Shown here piece after piece: positions 41,598 to 47,598 of a DNA stretch of 47,598 nt. The translations under genes and the position numbers were made by a program. Each line of letters starts with the position of its first letter. Within the stretch, counting starts at the first letter, position 1. This stretch comes from Brevundimonas denitrificans (GTDB lineage Bacteria > Pseudomonadota > Alphaproteobacteria > Caulobacterales > Caulobacteraceae). Below the pieces are notes generated by a model that worked only from the letters and a program-made list of their open reading frames with translations, did no database searches and was not told the DNA's origin. The stretch is from NCBI RefSeq assembly GCF_030160755.1, contig NZ_BSOY01000013.1, positions 1 through 47,598 of the forward strand, read 5' to 3'.

Positions 41598-43094
41598 TCA
41601 GTCCCCGTAGTTGTCGTACCGCTGCCCCTGGGCCAGATTGCCGAACTTGGTCGTATTGGCGTCGAAGCTGAGCTTGATGATGCCGATCGGGCCGTGGCGT
41701 TGCTTGCCGATGACGACCTCGGCCTGGTGTTCCAGACGGTCCATGTCCTCCTGCCACTGCAGGTGTTCGGGCGAGCCCTCCCGCGGCTCGGCGCGGCCCA
41801 GGTAGTAGCTCTCGCGATAGACGAACATGACGCAGTCGGCGTCCTGCTCGATCGAGCCGGATTCACGCAGGTCGGACAGCTGGGGCCGCTTGTCCTCGCG
41901 TTGCTCGACCTGACGTGACAGCTGCGACAGGGCCAGGATCGGCACGCTCAGTTCCTTGGCCAGGGCCTTGAGGGCGCCGGTGATCTCAGACACCTCCTGC
42001 ACTCGGTTCTTCTGGCTGTTTTCACCGGTGGTGATCAGCTGCAGATAGTCGACGATGATCAGATCGAGGCCGTGCTCCTGCCGCTTCAGCCGGCGGGCGC
42101 GGGCGGCGAGCTTGGAGATGGACAGGCCGCCGGTGGCGTCGATGAACAGGGGGCTTTCGCCGATCTCGACGGCGGCCTCGCGGATGCGGCCGAAGTCGGC
42201 GGCGTCGATCTCCCCCTTGCGCAGCTTGTCCGAGGACACGCCCGAGGCGTCGGCCAGGATACGCATGGCCAGCTGCTCGGCGCTCATTTCCAGCGAGTAG
42301 AAGGCCACCACCCCGCCGCTGACCGTCTTGCGGCCCTCCGGCGTCGGCTCCCAGCGGTAGTTGCGGGCCACGTTGAACGCGATGTTCGTCGCCAGCGCGG
42401 TCTTGCCCATCGAGGGCCTGCCGGCGAGCACCAGCAGGTCGGAAGGGTGCAGGCCGCCGAGCTTGGCGTCGAGGTCGTCGAGGTGGGTGGCCAGTCCGGC
42501 CAGTTTGCCGTCGCGCTGATAGGCCTCGGCCGCCATCTGCACCGCCCCGCTGAGGGCGCTGGAGAAGCTGACGAAGCCGGACGACGGCTTGCCGGTCTCG
42601 GCCAGGGTGTAGAGCTGCTGCTCCGCCTGTTCGATCTGGTCGATGGCGGCGGTTTCGGGCTGGGGCGCCTCCCGGACGATCTCGCCGCCGATGCGGATCA
42701 GGTCGCGGCGCAGCGCCAGATCGTAGACGACGCGGGCGTAGTCGGGGGCGTTGGCCGCCGGCGGGGCGCGATCGACCAGATCGGCGAGATAGCGCAGGCC
42801 GCCGAACTCCTGGAACGCCGGGTCCAGCTTGAACCGCTCCATCAGAATGGTCGGTTCGGCCAGCATGCCCTGCCGAATGTGATCCTCGATCGCCTCATAG
42901 AGCCGCTGGTGGAAGGGCTCGTGGAAATGCGAACCGCGCAGCCGGTCGGACAGCCGCTCGAACACCGCATTGTCGAACATCAGCGACCCCAGAAGGGCCT
43001 GTTCGGCCTCCAGGTTGTGCGGCATCGACGGAATGGAGCCGGAGTCCATCGGCGAGGGGAATTGGACGGGGGCGAACGCGTTCATCGGGGTCAT
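41598..43094 (-). CDS. dnaB: Replicative DNA helicase DnaB
   Basis: A 498-residue hexameric helicase. The N-terminal primase-interacting domain (about 22-130, PHNLEAEQALLGSLMFDN) is followed by a linker and the RecA-like motor with Walker A GRPSMGKT (225-232), Walker B LDLIIVDYLQL, and the QLSRQVEQREDKRPQLSDLR motif including the arginine-finger region. The length is normal for alphaproteobacteria and no intein is present. The gene lies downstream of rpsF-rpsR-rplI, as is common. The ATG at 43094 is used; an ATG three codons later is possible. Confidence 0.97.
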   Translation of the reverse strand: MTPMNAFAPVQFPSPMDSGSIPSMPHNLEAEQALLGSLMFDNAVFERLSDRLRGSHFHEPFHQRLYEAIEDHIRQGMLAEPTILMERFKLDPAFQEFGGLRYLADLVDRAPPAANAPDYARVVYDLALRRDLIRIGGEIVREAPQPETAAIDQIEQAEQQLYTLAETGKPSSGFVSFSSALSGAVQMAAEAYQRDGKLAGLATHLDDLDAKLGGLHPSDLLVLAGRPSMGKTALATNIAFNVARNYRWEPTPEGRKTVSGGVVAFYSLEMSAEQLAMRILADASGVSSDKLRKGEIDAADFGRIREAAVEIGESPLFIDATGGLSISKLAARARRLKRQEHGLDLIIVDYLQLITTGENSQKNRVQEVSEITGALKALAKELSVPILALSQLSRQVEQREDKRPQLSDLRESGSIEQDADCVMFVYRESYYLGRAEPREGSPEHLQWQEDMDRLEHQAEVVIGKQRHGPIGIIKLSFDANTTKFGNLAQGQRYDNYGD

Positions 43095-43203
43095 GTCTTA
43101 CCCATGCGCGCGGCCTGCGTCAGTCCCGGTCGCAGGCTTCATGGGGAGCGATTCCGGGCCGCTGTGGACGTTCCGGAATTCCGTAGTCGGAACAGTTAAC
43201 GGC

Positions 43204-43581
43204 TCAGCTTGCGCAGGGGTACCGCGACCGCATCCAGTTGCGGATGCCGTCGGTGACGGTCATCCGTTCGCGCCGGGCCTCGGGAATGCCGTTGAGGAAG
43301 GCCAGCATCTGGCGGACATCCAGATTGATCCGCTCGGGCGGACAGGCGGGCGGCGTACGGCCGGCGGTCCGCGCCGTCTGAATCTCGTTCCCGACGGTCC
43401 GGAAGGCGCGCTCGGCCTCGCCCTTCAGCCGGTGCGCGTCCGGACGCAGCATGGCGGTCGGGTTCAGCGGGATGCGATTGGCGCGGGTGACGAAGTCATT
43501 CAGCGTCATGGCGGACTGCGCGGTCGCGGAGCCTGCGGCCAGACAGGCGGCCATGCCGATGGCGAGTGCAAGTTTCTTCAT
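43204..43581 (-). CDS. Small exported protein, tentatively Rap1a/Tai-like
   Basis: A 125-residue protein with a signal peptide (MKKLALAIGMAACLAAGSAT, cut near ATAQ). The mature part ends with the pattern C-P-P-E-R-I, then PEARRERMTVTDGIRNWMRS, then YPC, i.e. two cysteines bracketing helices and a Pro-Glu-x-Arg segment. This recalls Rap1a/Tai-type periplasmic immunity-like proteins, but the resemblance is weak and no toxin gene is nearby, so it is best left as unknown. The ATG at 43581 is used; a TTG two codons upstream is unlikely. It lies between rplI and dnaB on the same strand. Confidence 0.72.
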   Translation of the reverse strand: MKKLALAIGMAACLAAGSATAQSAMTLNDFVTRANRIPLNPTAMLRPDAHRLKGEAERAFRTVGNEIQTARTAGRTPPACPPERINLDVRQMLAFLNGIPEARRERMTVTDGIRNWMRSRYPCAS

Positions 43582-43636
43582 CGTCAATCTCCCCCGACAG
43601 CTTAGCTTGGCCGTGACTTTGCGGCGGTATAGCGGC

Positions 43637-43669
43637 CAAGAGAAAGGGCGCGCCCGGCTGGACGCGCCC
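43637..43669 (-). terminator. Rho-independent terminator after rplI
   Basis: On the minus strand GGGCGCG and CGCGCCC (43646-43652 with 43663-43669) form a 7-bp stem followed by TTTCTCTT. It lies 32 bases downstream of the rplI stop and marks the end of the ribosomal protein operon. Confidence 0.7.
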
Positions 43670-43700
43670 GATCACTGACTTGTTATCAGAAGGCTTCGGT

Positions 43701-44285
43701 TCAGGCTTCCGAACCGAGGCCGTCCTGCTGGCCGGCGCCGCCGGCGACCATGTCCTTGGCCTGTTCGAGGGCCAGTTCGCGGTCCTCGTCATAGGCGGCC
43801 TTGATCACGTCCTCGCCCTTCGCCTGACGCTCGGCTTCGTCGGCCGAACGGGCGATGTTGATCTTGACGGTGGCCGAGACCTCGGCGTGCAGGCGAACCA
43901 GCACTTCGTGGACGCCCAGCGTCTTGATCGGGGTGTTGAGGACGATCTGGCTGCGCTCGACCTTGCCGCCTTCGGCCACAACGGCCTCGACGATGTCGCG
44001 CGCGGCGACCGAACCGTACAGCTGACCCGTCTCACCGGCTTGCCGGATCATGACATAGGTCTGGCCGTCGATCTTGGAGCCGATCGTGGCGGCGTCGGCC
44101 TTGTTCTTCTCGTTGCGGGCCTCGATGGCGGCGCGGTCGAGTTCGAACGCCTTCAGGTTCGCGGACGTGGCCCGACGGGCCTTGTCGCGCGGCAGAAGGA
44201 AGTTGCGGGCGAAGCCGTCCTTGACGGACACGACGTCGCCGATGGCGCCGAGATTATCGACGCGCTCAAGCAGAACGACCTTCAT
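43701..44285 (-). CDS. rplI: 50S ribosomal protein L9
   Basis: A 194-residue L9. The N-terminal rRNA-binding domain MKVVLLERVDNLGAIGDVVS and KDGFARNFLLPRDKA is canonical; the long connecting helix (ELDRAAIEARNEKNKADAA) and the C-terminal domain (GQTYVMIRQAGETGQLYGSV) follow. An acidic extension after about residue 150 (ARSADEAERQAKGEDV and beyond) makes it longer than the roughly 150-residue enterobacterial protein, as is common in alphaproteobacteria. It is the last gene of the rpsF operon. Confidence 0.98.
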   Translation of the reverse strand: MKVVLLERVDNLGAIGDVVSVKDGFARNFLLPRDKARRATSANLKAFELDRAAIEARNEKNKADAATIGSKIDGQTYVMIRQAGETGQLYGSVAARDIVEAVVAEGGKVERSQIVLNTPIKTLGVHEVLVRLHAEVSATVKINIARSADEAERQAKGEDVIKAAYDEDRELALEQAKDMVAGGAGQQDGLGSEA

Positions 44286-44286
44286 C

Positions 44287-44565
44287 TTATTTCACCACGT
44301 AAGGCAGGAGGGCCAGATAACGGGCGCGCTTGATGGCCTTGGCCAGTTCGCGTTGCTTGATCTGGGAAACAGCGGTGATGCGCGACGGGACGATCTTGCC
44401 GCGCTCGCTGATGTAGCGTTGCAGCAGTTTGACGTCCTTGTAGTCGATCTTCGGCGCGCCTTCGCCCGTGAACGGGCAGACCTTGCGGCGACGATAGAAG
44501 GGACGGCGTCCGGCGGCGCCGGAGCCGGCCGGCGCGCCCGGCGACGGAGCGGTGGTGTCGGTCAT
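44287..44565 (-). CDS. rpsR: 30S ribosomal protein S18
   Basis: A 92-residue S18. A variable N-terminal stretch ([20 protein letters not shown]) precedes the conserved core [40 protein letters not shown] and [21 protein letters not shown]18 binds the platform of the 30S subunit together with S6. It lies between rpsF and rplI with very short gaps (12 bases and 1 base), so the three are one operon. Confidence 0.98.
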   Translation of the reverse strand: MTDTTAPSPGAPAGSGAAGRRPFYRRRKVCPFTGEGAPKIDYKDVKLLQRYISERGKIVPSRITAVSQIKQRELAKAIKRARYLALLPYVVK

Positions 44566-44577
44566 GTTCCGGGTTCC

Positions 44578-44967
44578 TTAAAAGGTGGCTTCGGCGGCGG
44601 CGTCGTCGCGGGGCGTGCGCTCACGCTCACGTTCGCGCTCGCGTTCGCGGCGGGCCAGCAGGGGCGACAGTTCCAGGTCGAGTTCCTCGACGCGGACGGT
44701 CAGCCAGCGAAGGACGTCTTCGTTGATCGACAGCTGACGCTCGACCTCGGCCATGGCGGCGGGCGGGCAGTCGACGGCGAGCAGCGAATAGTGCGCCTTG
44801 CGGTTCTTTTTGACCCGATAGGTCAGGTTGCGCAGACCCCAGTATTCGATCTTGGCGACGGTGCCGCCGCCGGCTTCGATCAAACCCTTGATGGTGTCGT
44901 TCAGCGCTTCGGCCTGTTGCGCGCTGATATCCTGGCGCGACATGACCGTGTGCTCGTAAAGAGCCAT
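44578..44967 (-). CDS. rpsF: 30S ribosomal protein S6
   Basis: A 129-residue S6. The core [40 protein letters not shown] and [20 protein letters not shown] is typical. After about residue 100 the tail contains an (Arg-Glu) repeat ([13 protein letters not shown]), which comes from a simple-sequence stretch in the DNA. The ATG at 44967 is used; the longer frame upstream has no S6 sequence. It is the first gene of the rpsF-rpsR-rplI operon, with a promoter about 140 bases upstream. Confidence 0.97.
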   Translation of the reverse strand: MALYEHTVMSRQDISAQQAEALNDTIKGLIEAGGGTVAKIEYWGLRNLTYRVKKNRKAHYSLLAVDCPPAAMAEVERQLSINEDVLRWLTVRVEELDLELSPLLARRERERERERERTPRDDAAAEATF

Positions 44968-45107
44968 GCGGTATTCTCCCTTGTAGGGCGTCGGCGCGAG
45001 GGGACCGGGTAAGTCCTCTCCCACGATGGATCCTGAAGCGGCGGTCGGGATGACTTCCCGAACCCTTTGGAACTCCGCGTCAGGACCGAAGCCCTGGAAA
45101 GGCGGCG

Positions 45108-45136
45108 CGTATAGGGGAAAAGGGCCCGGGGGGCAA
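45108..45136 (-). promoter_or_regulatory. Predicted sigma-70-type promoter of rpsF-rpsR-rplI
   Basis: On the minus strand TTGCCC (45131-45136) and TATACG (45108-45113) are separated by 17 bases, a good fit to a housekeeping promoter. Transcription would give a leader of about 130 bases before rpsF. In many bacteria such leaders bind the S6-S18 complex for autoregulation; no specific fold is claimed here. Confidence 0.55.
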
Positions 45137-45148
45137 GGCGCGTGACGG

Positions 45149-47212
45149 CTAGAACGACCGCCGGACGGATATGTAGGCCTGACTGCTGCCCGGATTGCGG
45201 CTGACCTCGGTGTAGAGGGGCGCTCCGACGTTGCGGGGCCCGCTGAACAGGGTGAAGTCGCTTTCACTGTCCGAGGCGATGTAGAGGCCGCCCGAGACGC
45301 TCCACTGCGCGTCGGGACGATAGGTCAGGCCGAGGTTGAAGGTCGGGTCGGAGCGGAAGTTGGACAGGGTGCTGGGTCCGAAGCTGCGGCTTTCCGATCC
45401 GCTGCTGGCGCTGACGCTCCAGCTGATCCGCTCGGCGACGAGGTTCTGGCTGAGCGCGAAGGACCAGCCCACCACCTGTTCGCCCGACAGGCGGCGATCT
45501 TCAAACGTCACGGGGTCCGTCGTGTTCGACCAGCGATAATAGACCTGGCCCGACAGGATGCCGCCCTCGAAGCCGAAGCGGTCCAGCGGCAGACGGCTGG
45601 ACAGGGTCAGCTTGTCGCGGGTCGCCGTGCCGACGTTGCGGGTGATGTTGAAGGTGCGCGGCGTCGTTCCGCCCGGCGGGATCTCCTCGATCACCACGAC
45701 TCCAAGGACGTCCGAGAAATCCTCATGGGTGAATTCGGCGACAAGGGAGCCCTGCCGGTCGAACAGCCGCTCGTAGCGGGCGTTCGCCAGCCAGACCTGC
45801 GCCGGCCGGATGTCGGGATTGCCGCGACCGAAGATCCCCGTCGAAAAGGCGGCCGAGGCGGTGAACGCGCCGAACGACAGCTGGTCGACATTCTTCTCCA
45901 GCTTGAAGGTCACGGTGTTGCGGGGCGCCGGCGTCCAGGTGAGGTTCAGGCGCGGCTTCAGATAGCCCAGCGTCGTCTCGCCCTCGCCGGCGGTGCCCGT
46001 GGCGATGATGCGCGACAGCTCGTATCGCAGATTGGCCTCGACGCTCAGGTCGGTTCGTGCGGCCCACCGGGCGGTGACGAAGGTCTCGCTGCGCAGCTCC
46101 TCGACGCGGGTGTCATCCCCCGGCAGCAGCAGGGGGCTGTCGTCGAACGTATAGGCGCTCGCGCTATCGACCCAGTTGAGCGCCACCTCCGTGCCGGCTT
46201 CGAAGCTGACGTCGCCGAACCCGGTTTCCAGATCGGCGAATTTCAGGGTCGCGCCCAGTATGCTCTCGCCCGACAGCTGGTCGCTGAGAACGTCGGAGGT
46301 GAAGGACGGCGTGTCGTACTGGCTCGTGTTGTCATTGTCGGTGATGGACTGGAAGCCGACCAGCTCCAGGTTCATCCCGCGCGGCAGGCTGCGGGTCCAG
46401 CGAAGCCCGGCCTCGCCCCGCCAGCGTACGGCGTCCGACAGGCTGCTCTCCTGACCGCCGGGCAGGATCAGGGTTTCCGCCCCCTCATACACACTGCTGT
46501 TGTAGTTGATCAGGGCGTTGGCCCGGATCCGCCCTCCGCCGAACGGACCCTCGTAGACGCCGGTCGCCTCGGCCGTCGTATACCCGAACGCGCCGTCCTC
46601 GAGGCCGATCATGACCACGTCGCCGGCCGGATTCCGGCGCTCGCGGACGCTGCCCGTCTCCTGGCTGCCGTTGTTGTAGCGGAACGATCCGTCCATGGAG
46701 CGGCCGTCGCGTTGGCGCTGGACCTGGATCCCGAGGCTGGGCTGGAACAGGCCCTGGTCCGTCAATGTCAGACCCGCGCTCATCGCCCCGGTCACGCCGG
46801 CGTCGGGCTTGCGGATGACATTGGCGACCACCGACTTGCCCTGCATGTCGATTCCGCCGGCCCCGGCCCGGACGATGTCGATCCGCAGCACCTGCGAGGC
46901 CGGGATGCGTGACAGGACGGTGGACAGGGCGTCGCTGCGGGTCGGTGGCCGCTCGCCGTCGATCAGGACATTGCCCGCCGTGCCCGCGAACCCCCGCGCC
47001 GAGGTCCCGCCATCGAACTGGAAGCCCGGAATACGGCCGATCATGTCCCATGCCGTGACCGGTCGGAACTCGGTGAAATACGCCGGTTCATAGGGCGTGA
47101 TGTTGGGGTCGGCCGAGGCCGGCGCCTGGGCGGACGCCGCAGCTGCAAGCATCGTCGAGAGTGCGAGGATAGACGCGCCGAGCAGTCGCCAGCGTCCGCG
47201 TGTTCCGGCCAT
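45149..47212 (-). CDS. TonB-dependent receptor
   Basis: A 687-residue outer-membrane receptor. The signal peptide (cut near ASAQAPA) is followed by a plug-like domain (about 45-145, with [20 protein letters not shown] and [20 protein letters not shown]) and a beta-barrel of repeated amphipathic strands ending AYISVRRSF with a C-terminal Phe. The short N-terminus lacks an Ig-like regulatory domain, unlike the receptor at 30710. The plug resembles that of receptors annotated as outer-membrane beta-barrel family 3. The substrate is unknown. The ATG at 47212 starts the signal peptide; the longer frame upstream is not supported. It is 40 bases downstream of nothing else on its strand except the SPOR gene, 105 bases away. 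Confidence 0.88.
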   Translation of the reverse strand: MAGTRGRWRLLGASILALSTMLAAAASAQAPASADPNITPYEPAYFTEFRPVTAWDMIGRIPGFQFDGGTSARGFAGTAGNVLIDGERPPTRSDALSTVLSRIPASQVLRIDIVRAGAGGIDMQGKSVVANVIRKPDAGVTGAMSAGLTLTDQGLFQPSLGIQVQRQRDGRSMDGSFRYNNGSQETGSVRERRNPAGDVVMIGLEDGAFGYTTAEATGVYEGPFGGGRIRANALINYNSSVYEGAETLILPGGQESSLSDAVRWRGEAGLRWTRSLPRGMNLELVGFQSITDNDNTSQYDTPSFTSDVLSDQLSGESILGATLKFADLETGFGDVSFEAGTEVALNWVDSASAYTFDDSPLLLPGDDTRVEELRSETFVTARWAARTDLSVEANLRYELSRIIATGTAGEGETTLGYLKPRLNLTWTPAPRNTVTFKLEKNVDQLSFGAFTASAAFSTGIFGRGNPDIRPAQVWLANARYERLFDRQGSLVAEFTHEDFSDVLGVVVIEEIPPGGTTPRTFNITRNVGTATRDKLTLSSRLPLDRFGFEGGILSGQVYYRWSNTTDPVTFEDRRLSGEQVVGWSFALSQNLVAERISWSVSASSGSESRSFGPSTLSNFRSDPTFNLGLTYRPDAQWSVSGGLYIASDSESDFTLFSGPRNVGAPLYTEVSRNPGSSQAYISVRRSF

Positions 47213-47317
47213 GTGTCTCGATTCCCCACCCGTGTCGGGACCGAACCTTGACGCGAAATATGTCGGATACACGACCGGAAACTGTCGAAATTGCCGTCGA
47301 AAGCGTGGCGGCTCCAA

Positions 47318-47598
47318 CTACTCCGGACGCACCACCATGCAGGTGACCCGGCGCTCGGACAGGGTCGCACAGGCCGCCTGGGCGCCCTGTTCGGACATGC
47401 CGGTGAAGCGTGAACGGTACCATCCGCTGGCGTTCTGCACCGTCCGCTCGGCCGAGGCGAACTGGCTGCGGAAGCGGCGGTTGATCTCGGTCAGCCAGTC
47501 GCGGGCGACGGTCTCGTCGCGGAAGGCGCCGACCTGGACCGACCAGCGGCCGGCGGGCTCGCGGGCCGGTTCGCGCGCCGGGGGCCGGGCCGGGGGCC
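47318..47598 (-). CDS. SPOR-domain protein, C-terminal part (probably a D-alanyl-D-alanine carboxypeptidase; N-terminus beyond window)
   Basis: About 93 codons of a gene that enters from the right edge. After a Pro/Ala/Arg-rich linker (PPARPPAREPAREPAG) the frame shows WSVQVGAFRDETVARDWLTE, WYRSRFTGMSEQGAQAACAT and ERRVTCMVVRPE before the TAG at 47318-47320. This is a SPOR peptidoglycan-binding domain, which targets septal peptidoglycan. In alphaproteobacteria this exact C-terminal type commonly follows a D,D-carboxypeptidase domain, so that is the probable identity (inference). The catalytic part is outside the window. Confidence 0.75.
   Translation of the reverse strand, partial: PPARPPAREPAREPAGRWSVQVGAFRDETVARDWLTEINRRFRSQFASAERTVQNASGWYRSRFTGMSEQGAQAACATLSERRVTCMVVRPE

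Overview
The window is GC-rich, densely packed DNA from an alphaproteobacterium. The best guess is Caulobacterales, probably Brevundimonas or a close relative. The reasons are the rpsF-rpsR-rplI-dnaB order, an HWE-type histidine kinase, TonB-dependent receptors combined with LacI control of sugar genes, a TorF-type porin, and many start/stop overlaps of the ATGA and GTGA type. No tRNA, rRNA, CRISPR array, transposase or phage gene was seen. No stretch longer than about 260 bases lacks a gene.

Left part (1-8878, minus strand): a long co-directional run begins with a VapB/VapC-like toxin-antitoxin pair whose last codon overlaps the start of rnr (RNase R). It continues through a DUF4424 protein and a Nudix hydrolase into four translationally coupled genes: a ketosynthase III-like enzyme, a reductase of the extended SDR family, a metallo-beta-lactamase-fold hydrolase and a partial adenylate-forming ligase of the F390-synthetase-related type. 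The last four look like a small uncharacterised acyl/lipid or natural-product pathway.

Middle part (8997-26323): two PLP enzymes of transsulfuration (cystathionine beta-synthase-like and cystathionine gamma-lyase/synthase-like) bracket four dienelactone-hydrolase-like exported proteins, of which the first has lost two triad residues. Then come two cold-shock genes with near-identical leaders, flanking a fasciclin lipoprotein; a TorF-like porin; a nitronate monooxygenase; a frameshifted TonB-C-terminal protein; queF; a VOC protein; DUF998 and DUF817 membrane proteins; a methyltransferase; a PYROXD2-like oxidoreductase; and an HWE kinase with its receiver protein.

Right-centre part (26462-41594): a carboxylesterase is followed by a carbohydrate-utilisation locus. 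A LacI-family repressor is coupled to a large TonB-dependent receptor, and a GH1 beta-glucosidase is divergent from them. Downstream lies a second transcription block with a Glycoamylase-domain (PF10091, the domain of GH144 endo-beta-1,2-glucanases) lipoprotein, an ABC sugar-binding lipoprotein, two permeases and a very large secreted (alpha/alpha)-barrel glycosidase with carbohydrate-binding modules. A plausible flow is uptake of an oligoglucan across the outer membrane by the receptor, trimming in the periplasm, import by the ABC system and cleavage to glucose in the cytoplasm. A beta-1,2-glucan substrate is an inference. No ABC ATPase is encoded in the locus. A REPIN-like 134-bp element with perfect 31-bp inverted ends sits inside the block.

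Right end (41598-47598, minus strand): the housekeeping genes dnaB, a small exported protein, rplI, rpsR and rpsF with a recognisable promoter and terminator, then another TonB-dependent receptor and the C-terminal SPOR domain of a gene that runs off the window.
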